A DNA stretch of 64,000 nt from Corynebacterium halotolerans YIM 70093 = DSM 44683. GTDB taxonomy: Bacteria; Actinomycetota; Actinomycetes; Mycobacteriales; Mycobacteriaceae. Position numbers and translations under genes: made by a program. The notes beneath the pieces were generated by a model. It did no database searches and had not been told where the DNA came from. It saw only the letters and a program-made list of their open reading frames with translations. The DNA is taken from contig NC_020302.1 in NCBI RefSeq assembly GCF_000341345.1, positions 1,220,075-1,284,074 of the forward strand, in the 5' to 3' direction. Below, in pieces: positions 43,701 through 51,181 of the stretch. Position 1 is the first letter of the stretch. The number at the start of each line of letters is the position of its first letter.

Positions 43701-44669
43701 TCAGGCCGCGATGGCGGCCAGGTGCGCGGCGGCGATCTCGTGGATCAGGCGCGCGGCAACGCGTGCGGTGCGCTTGTCCACGTCCAGGTGCGGGTTGAGC
43801 TCGACGACGTCGACCAGGCGCAGCTTGCCCGTCTTCGCCAAGGCGGTGCAGATCGCCCGGATATTCGCGACCGGCACGCCCACGGCCGCCGGCGAGGTGA
43901 CCCCGGGGGCGACGGCGGCGGACATGACGTCGAGATCGATGCTCAGGTGCACGATCTCGCGCTCCTCCGCGGCTTTGAGTGCCAGGTCGGCGGCCTCGTC
44001 GGGGGAGAGGGCGGCGAGCTCGTCGTCGAGGGTCACGGAAACGTTCAGCCGTTCAGCGGAGTCGAACAGGAAGCGGGTGTTGTCCGCGGGGGAGACACCC
44101 AGGACGGTGTAGTCGAAGTCCTCGCCGACCAGTTCCACGATCTGGCGGAACGGGGTGCCGTTGTTCGGGCGGTCTGCCTGGCGCAGGTCGAGGTGGGCGT
44201 CGAGGTTCACGATCGCGGGGGTGGGCGGGTTCCCGCCGAGCCCGTCACGGAGGCCCTTGTGGGAGCCGAAGGCCGCCTCATGCCCGCCGCCGAGGACCAC
44301 CGGCAGGTGGCCGGCGGCGACGATATCGGCCACCGCCCGGGCGAGCCGGTCGTGCCCGCCCTCGAGATCGGCGTCGTCGACCCGGACCGTGCCGGCGTCA
44401 TAACGCGGGTGTTCGTCGTGGACCGCGAGCCAGCCGAGGGAGCCACGGATGGAGTCGGGGCCGTCCACTGCGCCGGGTCGGCCGTGGTTGCGGCTGATGC
44501 CCTCGTCGGAGGCGAAGCCCACGAGTGCCACGCCAGGGGGCGCATCGGCGGGGTCGGGGAGCGGCTGGATCGTGGTGTACCAGAGGGCGTGGTCGGGGTT
44601 GGGCCCGTCGACGCGACCAGTCCAGGCATCGGGCAGGGAATCGGCGAAGGTGTTGCTGTGGTGGGTCAT
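43701..44669 (-). CDS. ureohydrolase, probable formimidoylglutamase
   Basis: 322-residue member of the arginase/agmatinase/HutG family of Mn-dependent hydrolases. The metal ligands are visible in GGGHEAAFGSH, NLDAHLDLR and SIDLDVMSAAVAPG, and the conserved Glu in DVVELNPHLD. The spacing and the NHGRPGAVDGPDSIR segment fit formimidoylglutamase (HutG), which converts N-formimidoyl-glutamate to glutamate and formamide in histidine breakdown. Other hut genes are not in the window, so agmatinase-like activity cannot be excluded. ATG 44669 was chosen; GTG 44687 is an alternative and neither has a clear ribosome site. Confidence 0.75.
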   Translation of the reverse strand: MTHHSNTFADSLPDAWTGRVDGPNPDHALWYTTIQPLPDPADAPPGVALVGFASDEGISRNHGRPGAVDGPDSIRGSLGWLAVHDEHPRYDAGTVRVDDADLEGGHDRLARAVADIVAAGHLPVVLGGGHEAAFGSHKGLRDGLGGNPPTPAIVNLDAHLDLRQADRPNNGTPFRQIVELVGEDFDYTVLGVSPADNTRFLFDSAERLNVSVTLDDELAALSPDEAADLALKAAEEREIVHLSIDLDVMSAAVAPGVTSPAAVGVPVANIRAICTALAKTGKLRLVDVVELNPHLDVDKRTARVAARLIHEIAAAHLAAIAA

Positions 44670-44774
44670 GGGCTGCAGGGTAGTCACGGAAATGGGGACA
44701 GGCAGGCGGGATGGGAGAGCATGACTCTGGTCCGGGCTGTCCGTGGTGATCTGACGCCGCGCTGAGAGACGATG

Positions 44775-44817
44775 AAACCCCGGCCCTTTCCGCGTACTTA
44801 CGGGGAGAGGGACGGGG
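44775..44817 (-). terminator. intrinsic terminator after the amino-acid permease gene
   Basis: CCCCGGCCCT (44778-44787) pairs with AGGGACGGGG (44808-44817), with one mismatch. On the minus strand the stem is followed by TTT. It is 20 bases after the permease stop. Confidence 0.65.
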
Positions 44818-44836
44818 CGTCGATAAGCGGAGGCCG

Positions 44837-46267
44837 TCAGGCCTTCGTCTCCTGCGGTGCCACCTCGGGCGCCGGCGCGATCGCCTGCGGTCGGCCGGTG
44901 ACGTAGTAGAGCACGGTCATCAGCACGAGGAAGCCCACGCCCACGCCGAGCGCCAGGTGGTACTCATCCAGCCAGAGCATGATGCCGAAGGTGAAGAGGA
45001 TGAACGCGATGGCGAAGTACTGCCCCCAGGGCCACAGCGGGACCGGGAACTTCAGGGAGGCCACCTCCGCCGGATCCATGTGGCGCCGCGAGGCGACGTG
45101 CGCGAGCAGGATCATCAGCCACACGTAGACGGTGGCGAAGGTGGCCAGCGCGGCGACGATGACGAAGACCCGCTCGGGCAGCACGGCGTTGAGGATGACG
45201 CCGATGATCAGCACGGCGATGAGGATGGCGGTGGTCATCACGGGCACACCGTTTTTGGTCACCCTGCCCATGGCCTTCGGGGCGAGATTCTCCTTGGCCA
45301 GGCCGGTGAGCACGCGGCCGGCACCGAAGAGGTCGGCGTTGATGGCCGACAGCGCCGCGGTGATCACCACGACGTTGAGCAGGGCGGCCGCCCAGTTCAC
45401 GCCCAGGGTGGAGAAGATCTGGACGAAGGGCGACTCCTCGCCGGTGATGGCCTGCCAGGGGTTCAGCGCCAGGATCACGAAGATGGCGCCGACGTAGAAC
45501 AGCAGGATGCGCACGGGCACGGTGTTGACGGCTTTGGGCACGGACTTATCCGGGTCCTCGGCCTCGGAGCCGGCCACGCCGATGATCTCGGTGCCGCCGA
45601 AGGCGAAGAGCACCAGGATGAACGCGGCGATCATGCCCCCGACGCCGTTGGGGAAGAAGCCGCCGTTGTTCCAGAGGTTGTCGATGCCCACGGTCGCCGG
45701 GTCGGTGCCCAGGCCGAAAGCGAGGATGGCGGCGCCGCCGAGGATCATGCCGACCACGGCGGTGACCTTGATGATGGTGAAGATGAACTCCAGCTCACCG
45801 AACCAGCGCACGCTCGCCAGGTTCGCCGCGCCGACGATCAGCAGCGTCACGGCCACCCAGATCCACTGCGGGGAGTCGGGGAACCAGAACTTCATGTAGA
45901 TGGCGATCGCCGTCAGGTCGGCCAGACACACGATCATCATCTCGAAGGCGAACATCCAGCCGGTGATGTAGCCGGACCACCCGCCCAGGTGCGCGCGGGT
46001 GTACACGGCGAAGGAGCCGCGCACGGGGTGGTGCACGGACATCTCGCCGAGGGCGCGCAGCATGAAGTAGACCACCGCGCCGCCGAGCAGGTAGACCAGC
46101 AGGACCGAGGGGCCGGCGGCCTGGATGGCGCCGGCCGAGCCGTAGAACAGGCCGGTGCCGATCGCCGAGCCGAGGGCGATGAAGTGGATGTGGCGGGCCT
46201 TGAGTCCCGGCCGTTTGATCACGGTGGTGGGATTGGCCGACCGGGGGTCGGCGGGGGAGTCAACCAC
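44837..46267 (-). CDS. APC-family amino-acid permease (AroP/PheP-like)
   Basis: 476-residue amino-acid transporter with 12 helices. RHIHFIALGSAIGTGLFYGSAGAIQ is the diagnostic first helix of the amino-acid transporter (AAT) family. ALGEMSVHHPVRGSF and FAFGGTEIIGVAGSEAEDPDKSVPKAVN are further conserved blocks. Corynebacterial relatives import aromatic amino acids. The adjacent HutG-like gene could instead point to histidine, but a terminator separates the two. GTG 46267 has GAGGTAG upstream. Divergent from the DEAD-box helicase gene across a 281-base shared control region. Confidence 0.85.
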   Translation of the reverse strand: MVDSPADPRSANPTTVIKRPGLKARHIHFIALGSAIGTGLFYGSAGAIQAAGPSVLLVYLLGGAVVYFMLRALGEMSVHHPVRGSFAVYTRAHLGGWSGYITGWMFAFEMMIVCLADLTAIAIYMKFWFPDSPQWIWVAVTLLIVGAANLASVRWFGELEFIFTIIKVTAVVGMILGGAAILAFGLGTDPATVGIDNLWNNGGFFPNGVGGMIAAFILVLFAFGGTEIIGVAGSEAEDPDKSVPKAVNTVPVRILLFYVGAIFVILALNPWQAITGEESPFVQIFSTLGVNWAAALLNVVVITAALSAINADLFGAGRVLTGLAKENLAPKAMGRVTKNGVPVMTTAILIAVLIIGVILNAVLPERVFVIVAALATFATVYVWLMILLAHVASRRHMDPAEVASLKFPVPLWPWGQYFAIAFILFTFGIMLWLDEYHLALGVGVGFLVLMTVLYYVTGRPQAIAPAPEVAPQETKA

Positions 46268-46533
46268 TGTGGCTACCTCGCGGTTTCTGCTCGAGCTCCC
46301 CGCGCGCCCCAGTTGCGCGCGGGGGCCAGGGGAAAATGAACAGACCGTACGTTACTCCGTGGGGCACCGGTTTCCGGAATGGGCGGACGGGGACGCCGGG
46401 CGGTGTGGGAATGGTGTGGGTTTTGTGGGTTTGACATCCGTTTTTCCCGCTGTTTGGTGCCGCTGCGGGCCCGGAAAAGGCTCACAGTGGGGCGAATCAC
46501 CTGCGCAATGTAGATAAACGGCCGCTTGTGGCG

Positions 46534-46539
46534 TATGAT
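46534..46539 (+). promoter_or_regulatory. -10 box of the DEAD-box helicase gene
   Basis: TATGAT lies ten bases before ATG 46549, with no ribosome site between them. The transcript is therefore likely leaderless or nearly so. The remaining divergent region (46268-46533) shows no other confident motif. Confidence 0.5.
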
Positions 46540-46548
46540 TGAACGGCA

Positions 46549-48642
46549 ATGAGCATTACCGATAACGCCACCGGCGGCGTGAACGAGCCGGATGACTTTA
46601 ATCTGTCGGAATCTCAGGAAACTTCGCAGGGTGACGCAGCGCAGGCTGCAGCCGCCTCCGAGCCGCTGACCGTCGAGAATCTCGACGTCGCAGCGGAGGC
46701 GGAACAGGACACCAGGGACGCGAACACTTCTGAGGCTGCCGGCTCCGGGACGGACAACAACCCGGACAACGAAACTGACAACGAAACCGAGAGCCAGGGT
46801 TTCGCCAGCCTCGGACTTCCCGGTGCCGTCCTCGACGCCGTGACGAAGGTCGGCTACGAGACACCCTCGCCCATCCAGGCCGAGACCATCCCCGTCCTCA
46901 TGGACGGCCGCGACGTGGTCGGCCTGGCCCAGACCGGTACCGGCAAGACGGCGGCGTTCGCGCTGCCCGTCCTGGCGCGTATCGACGTCGCCGAGCGTTC
47001 CCCGCAGGCCCTGGTTCTCGCGCCGACGCGTGAGCTGGCCCTGCAGGTCGCCGACGCCTTCCAGTCCTTCGCCGACCACCTCGGCGACATCCACGTGCTG
47101 CCGATCTACGGCGGCCAGGCCTACGGCATCCAGCTCTCCGGCCTGCGCCGGGGCGCCCAGATCATCGTGGGCACCCCGGGCCGTGTGATCGACCACCTGG
47201 AGAAGGGCTCCCTGGACATCTCCAACCTGCGCTTCCTCGTCCTCGACGAGGCGGACGAGATGCTCAACATGGGCTTCCAGGAGGACGTCGAGCGCATCCT
47301 CGCGGACACCCCGGACGAGAAGCAGGTCGCCCTGTTCTCGGCGACCATGCCCAACGGCATCCGCCGGATCTCCAAGCAGTACCTCAACGACCCGCGTGAG
47401 ATCACCGTCAAGTCCGAGACCCGGACCAACACGAACATCACGCAGCGCTACCTGCACGTGGCGCACCGCAACAAGCTGGACGCGATCACCCGCATCCTCG
47501 AGGTCACCGAGTTCGACGCGATGATCGTCTTCGTGCGCACCAAGCACGAGACCGAGGAGATCGCCGAGAAGCTGCGTGCCCGCGGGTTCTCCGCCGCCGC
47601 CATCAACGGCGACATCGCGCAGAACCAGCGTGAGCGCACCGTCGACCAGCTCAAGAACGGACGCCTGGACATCCTGGTGGCCACCGATGTCGCCGCCCGC
47701 GGCCTCGATGTCGAGCGCATCTCCCACGTGCTCAACTACGACATCCCGCACGACACCGAGTCGTACGTCCACCGCATCGGCCGCACCGGCCGCGCGGGCC
47801 GCTCGGGCGAGGCGATCCTGTTCGTCACCCCGCGTGAGCGCCGCATGCTCAACTCCATCGAGCGCGCCACCAACGCACCGCTCGACGAGATGGAGCTGCC
47901 CTCGGTCGAGGACGTCAACGAGGCCCGCAAGGCCAAGTTCGCCGACTCGATCACCCAGTCGCTGGAGTCGAGGCAGCTCGACATCTTCCGCAATCTGGTC
48001 AAGGCCTACTCCGAGGAGCACGACGTCCCGCTGGAGGACATTGCCGCCGCCCTGGCCACCCAGGCCCAGGCCGGCGACGACTTCCTCATGAAGGAGCCGC
48101 CGCCGGAGAAGCGCCGCGAGCGTCGCGACCGCTTCGACCGGGACGACCGCCGTGGTGACCGTCGGGACCGTGGTGACCGTGGTTCCCGCTTCGACCGGGA
48201 CGGCGACTTCGTCACCTACCGCCTGGCCGTGGGCAAGCGTCAGCACGTGCGCCCGGGTGCCATCGTCGGTGCGCTGGCCAACGAGGGCGGCCTGTCCTCG
48301 AAGGACTTCGGCCGCATCACCATCGCCGTCGACCACACCCTGGTCGAGCTGCCGAAGGACATGCCGAACTCGGTGCTGGACAAGCTGTCCGACACCCGCA
48401 TCTCCGGCGAGCTGATCAAGATCGAGCGCGACTCGGGCGGCGGACGCCCGCCGCGCCGTGACCGTGACGACCGTGGTGGCCGCGGCGGCGGACGCGGTGG
48501 CTTCCGCGGCCGGGATCGTGACGACCGTGGTGGTCGTGGCGGTTTCCGTGGTGGACGTGACCGTGATGATCGCGGTGGCCGCGGTGGTTTCCGTGGCCGT
48601 GACGACCGACGTGGCGGTGGCCGCGGCGGTTGGCGCGACTAG
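46549..48642 (+). CDS. deaD: DEAD-box RNA helicase (DeaD/CsdA-like)
   Basis: 697-residue ATP-dependent RNA helicase acting in ribosome assembly and mRNA turnover. An acidic N-terminal extension (about 1-80) precedes the Q motif GYETPSPIQ. Then come AQTGTGKT, PTRELALQ, TPGRVIDH, DEADEMLNMGF, FSATMP, VFVRTK, ARGLDVERISHVLNYD and HRIGRTGRAGR. A DbpA-type RNA-binding domain (about 555-625: YRLAVGKRQHVRPGAIVGALANEG) follows. The C-terminal tail consists of repeated RDRDDRGGRGG/FRG units, typical of RNA-binding, phase-separating tails. ATG 46549 follows a -10 box closely. Confidence 0.93.
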   Translation: MSITDNATGGVNEPDDFNLSESQETSQGDAAQAAAASEPLTVENLDVAAEAEQDTRDANTSEAAGSGTDNNPDNETDNETESQGFASLGLPGAVLDAVTKVGYETPSPIQAETIPVLMDGRDVVGLAQTGTGKTAAFALPVLARIDVAERSPQALVLAPTRELALQVADAFQSFADHLGDIHVLPIYGGQAYGIQLSGLRRGAQIIVGTPGRVIDHLEKGSLDISNLRFLVLDEADEMLNMGFQEDVERILADTPDEKQVALFSATMPNGIRRISKQYLNDPREITVKSETRTNTNITQRYLHVAHRNKLDAITRILEVTEFDAMIVFVRTKHETEEIAEKLRARGFSAAAINGDIAQNQRERTVDQLKNGRLDILVATDVAARGLDVERISHVLNYDIPHDTESYVHRIGRTGRAGRSGEAILFVTPRERRMLNSIERATNAPLDEMELPSVEDVNEARKAKFADSITQSLESRQLDIFRNLVKAYSEEHDVPLEDIAAALATQAQAGDDFLMKEPPPEKRRERRDRFDRDDRRGDRRDRGDRGSRFDRDGDFVTYRLAVGKRQHVRPGAIVGALANEGGLSSKDFGRITIAVDHTLVELPKDMPNSVLDKLSDTRISGELIKIERDSGGGRPPRRDRDDRGGRGGGRGGFRGRDRDDRGGRGGFRGGRDRDDRGGRGGFRGRDDRRGGGRGGWRD

Positions 48643-48653
48643 CCTGAGCTGAC

Positions 48654-48697
48654 ACAGGGGCCCGTCGCCGGAGGATTCTCCGGTGGCGGGCCCCTGT
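48654..48697 (+). terminator. strong intrinsic terminator of deaD
   Basis: ACAGGGGCCCG...CCGGAG - GATT - CTCCGG...CGGGCCCCTGT forms a long stem (48654-48697) with short internal mismatches, followed by a G/T-rich stretch. It begins 12 bases after the stop codon. Confidence 0.8.
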
Positions 48698-48747
48698 GGT
48701 GTTTGTGGGTGGGGGCGGGACGTGCCGCGGGGTGTCCCGGGTTCCGG

Positions 48748-48835
48748 GAAGGTGCATTATTCTACATGCGTGATGCGTCACTGATTTTCTGAACAGGGAA
48801 GATGCACCTCGGCCATCGGGAAAATACACCTCCGG
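48748..48835 (-). repeat. palindromic dispersed element, copy 3
   Basis: Third member of the element family. Read on the minus strand it starts GGAGGTGTATTTTCCC (48817-48832), has the internal copy CCGAGGTGCATCTTCCCTG (48794-48812), and ends at inverted AAGGTGCATTATTC (48749-48762). The internal motif with flanks (48791-48812) matches copy 1 at 21 of 22 bases, and the two also share the spacing of the first two motif units. It sits between the deaD terminator and a hypothetical gene; the rest of 48643-48942 shows no gene. Confidence 0.75.
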
Positions 48836-48942
48836 CCGAGGCGCTCGTAGCGGTACGGGTGTTCGACTGCCGCCTGACCGGTGTCCGGGTCGTGCGGTCT
48901 ACTGATCGGGTCCACCAATATCCCGACCCAGGAGAATCCCTC

Positions 48943-49938
48943 GTGACCCCCACGCTCGTCTACCTCGCCACCGACCGCCACATCCGCCATGTGACGGATC
49001 CGGTCGACCGGGCGGGCCTGGAACGGTGGATCATCGAGTTCGTCGCGGAGAATCCCCGGTTCACCGTCGACCAGGCGGTGGTGGTCGCCCGCCAGCTCGC
49101 GGAGCGGTGGGGCTTCGACGTGGTGGCGGATGAGCGGCGCCGGGAGGAACTCGTCCAACCGGTGCTCTACACGGAGGCCGAGTGGCTGGCCAGGGGACGG
49201 GTTCCCGACCCCGGCGCGCGGCCGGTGCGCATGCTTGGTTCGCGGCGGGAGCGGTTCGGCTGTTTTCTCTCCGGTGACGTATCCCCGGCGCCCGGCGCGG
49301 AGGAGTCCACCCGTTGGCCGGTCGTCGACGCGCTCGAACGGTCGCGCCACCTGCGTCGGCGTGCGCACCACCTGGCACCGGAGTACCGGGAGTTCGCGGA
49401 GGTGCTCACCGACTACGAGCTCGCCCTGCTGCGGCACGTCTGGGTCATCGGCGCGGTGGTCGAGTGGGATGACGATCCGGACTACGACACCGTCGGGTGG
49501 ATCCGCAACGGCCCCCGTGACCGCCGCAGACTGCCCCGTCCCGACCTGACGGGAGACGAGGCGCTCTTCCGGCTGCTGATCAATCCGTGGCCGGGGGAGG
49601 AGAACGTGATGGTCGTGATCCTCGGCCTGCTGGCGCAGATCCTGGCGTTGACGGTGCTCGGCAGGTGGCGCGGGGCGCCGGTCACCGGGGAGGACGGGGA
49701 GGATGGGGTGACGCATCCCGGTGAGCTGGAGACGGGGTTGATCGCCCATCTGGTGGCGCGCCGGCTGGGGTTGGACGAGAGTGTGCGGGACCGGGGAGTG
49801 CGCGGTTACCTCCACGGGGAGGTCCCCGGTCCGGCGCCGGAGGGGGTGCGGTGGAACCTGGTCTTCGAGACCGCGGAGGTGTTGGAGGACGTGTTGCGCG
49901 GGAACTCCGTGTTCACCTGGCGGGCCGCGGGGGACTGA
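48943..49938 (+). CDS. hypothetical protein
   Basis: 331-residue protein, not recognised. The N-terminal half contains RFTVDQAVVVARQLAERWGF and RREELVQPVLYTEAEWLARG, which look helical. The centre has a Trp/Asp-rich stretch (VVEWDDDPDYDTVGWIRNGPRDRRR), and the C-terminal half has one hydrophobic segment (VMVVILGLLAQILALTVLG). No catalytic motif seen. GTG 48943 is supported by AGGAG eight bases upstream. An open frame from 48802 runs through repeat copy 3 and was not used. Confidence 0.6.
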   Translation: MTPTLVYLATDRHIRHVTDPVDRAGLERWIIEFVAENPRFTVDQAVVVARQLAERWGFDVVADERRREELVQPVLYTEAEWLARGRVPDPGARPVRMLGSRRERFGCFLSGDVSPAPGAEESTRWPVVDALERSRHLRRRAHHLAPEYREFAEVLTDYELALLRHVWVIGAVVEWDDDPDYDTVGWIRNGPRDRRRLPRPDLTGDEALFRLLINPWPGEENVMVVILGLLAQILALTVLGRWRGAPVTGEDGEDGVTHPGELETGLIAHLVARRLGLDESVRDRGVRGYLHGEVPGPAPEGVRWNLVFETAEVLEDVLRGNSVFTWRAAGD

Positions 49939-49969
49939 ACCCGGTGGTGGTGCCGGAACCCGCCCGGTC

Positions 49970-50449
49970 CTAGAAGTTGATGTACATCAGGGCGAGCATG
50001 ACCACCCACAGCAGGGCGAAGACGCCGCCGAACATGGACAGGCGGCTCCTGGCCCTGTCCCAGTCGGAGACGACGTCCTCCTCCGGGTCGTGCTCGTCGG
50101 CCTCGAGCAGGCCGAGCGCGCCCATCATCTTCCGCTGCTGCGGGATGATGAGGACCAGCAGCAGCGCCCAGGCGATGACCGCCACGGCGATGGCCGTGTG
50201 GAAGTTGGCCCGGGTGGCGTAGACGCTCCAGTTGGTGGCCATGGTGGCGACGCCGAGCAGGGGGACCAGGATGGACAGCACGCCGTAGGAGCGGGTGATC
50301 CGGTGCAGGAGCGCGGCGGTGCCGGCCGCGCGGGTGTCACCGGCGTGGGCCTTCAGGGCCTGCCCCTGGAAGGTGGACACCGCCACGGTCGTGGGACCGA
50401 TGAACAGCACGGCGGCCAGCACGTGCAGGATGATCAGGACAATGGTCAT
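49970..50449 (-). CDS. four-helix membrane protein (DUF2269-like)
   Basis: 159-residue protein with hydrophobic helices at about 2-23, 53-70, 81-101 and 138-158. The layout MTIVLIILHVLAAVLFIGPTTVAVS recalls DUF2269-type small membrane proteins, where a helix-1 His is typical. An acidic loop (EADEHDPEEDVVSDWDRAR) lies between helices 3 and 4. Function unknown. Its start lies 14 bases after the stop of the HNH-nuclease gene on the same strand, so the two are probably co-transcribed. Confidence 0.65.
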   Translation of the reverse strand: MTIVLIILHVLAAVLFIGPTTVAVSTFQGQALKAHAGDTRAAGTAALLHRITRSYGVLSILVPLLGVATMATNWSVYATRANFHTAIAVAVIAWALLLVLIIPQQRKMMGALGLLEADEHDPEEDVVSDWDRARSRLSMFGGVFALLWVVMLALMYINF

Positions 50450-50463
50450 GTCACCCACCCTAA

Positions 50464-51120
50464 TCAGCGGAGTAGCCCGCTCAGGCGGCAGGCGGCCCGC
50501 ATCGCCGACAGGTCCTCCCGTGGCAGTGGCAGGGCGTAGCGCTGGGCCACGAGCGCGAGGCGGCGGGCGTACCAGCACCGCGCGGCGGGATCCGGGGGCA
50601 ACCAGGCCGCTGGCAGGTAGTCTGACTTGTCGCGGTTGGCCTCCCGCGTGGTCACCAGCAGGTTGAGCGGATCGTTGGCGAAGGCCAGCCGGGTGGCCGG
50701 GTCCCAGGCGTGCGCCCCGAGATCCCACGCGGCGGACAGTGGGAGGATGTGGTCGATCTCCACGGCGGTCGCCGCGGGACCGAGGACGATCTCTTCACCC
50801 GTGTAGGGATCCCGACCGCGGCCGGTGGTGACGGTGCAGCCGCCGCCGGCGGTGTCCGCCGCGGTGTCGGCAAGCTGGGTGATCAGGATGTGTTCGCGCA
50901 CGGTGCACGCGCCCACCGTCGCCCAGCCGGCACCGAATTCGGTGCGCTCGTAGCCGAGGACGCGGGCCCGCTGGGGGACGGGGCGGATGTCGGCGAGCAG
51001 GACCGGCAGGCGCGGCAGGCCGGGCTCCTCGCGCGGGGCGAGGTGCGGGGCCACCTCGAGGCCGGCGACGAGGATGGTGGCGCAGACGAGTGCGGTCAGG
51101 TAGACGCGAAAAGGCCTCAC
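50464..51120 (-). CDS. secreted HNH nuclease (DUF1524/GmrSD C-terminal type)
   Basis: 218-residue exported nuclease. A hydrophobic N-terminal helix (YLTALVCATILVAGLEVA) acts as signal or anchor. The C-terminal HNH core is EIDHILPLSAAWDLGAHAWDP...FANDPLNLLVTTREANRDKSD, typical of DUF1524 extracellular nucleases that use a metal ion. The only suitable start is GTG 51120, which lies inside the downstream arm of the putP terminator stem. Translation or transcription of this gene could therefore be controlled by read-through of that hairpin. It may digest extracellular DNA for nutrient use (inference). Confidence 0.75.
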   Translation of the reverse strand: MRPFRVYLTALVCATILVAGLEVAPHLAPREEPGLPRLPVLLADIRPVPQRARVLGYERTEFGAGWATVGACTVREHILITQLADTAADTAGGGCTVTTGRGRDPYTGEEIVLGPAATAVEIDHILPLSAAWDLGAHAWDPATRLAFANDPLNLLVTTREANRDKSDYLPAAWLPPDPAARCWYARRLALVAQRYALPLPREDLSAMRAACRLSGLLR

Positions 51121-51147
51121 ACCCTTCTTCGACGGGGTGTGAGGCCT
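51109..51147 (-). terminator. intrinsic terminator of putP overlapping the HNH gene start
   Basis: Perfect 13-bp inverted repeat AGGCCTCACACCC (51112-51124) and GGGTGTGAGGCCT (51135-51147) with a 10-base loop, followed on the minus strand by TTTT. The GTG start codon of the next gene (51118-51120) lies within the stem. Confidence 0.85.
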
Positions 51148-51181
51148 GGTCGGTTCCCCGGTGAGGGGAGTGGTGGACGTG

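Noticed and set aside
48455..48640. Tandem DNA repeats as a separate repeat feature
   Set aside because: They encode the Arg/Gly/Asp repeats of the DeaD tail and are explained by the protein.
48802..48942. N-terminal extension of the hypothetical gene to 48802
   Set aside because: It would run through the palindromic repeat; GTG 48943 has a proper ribosome site.
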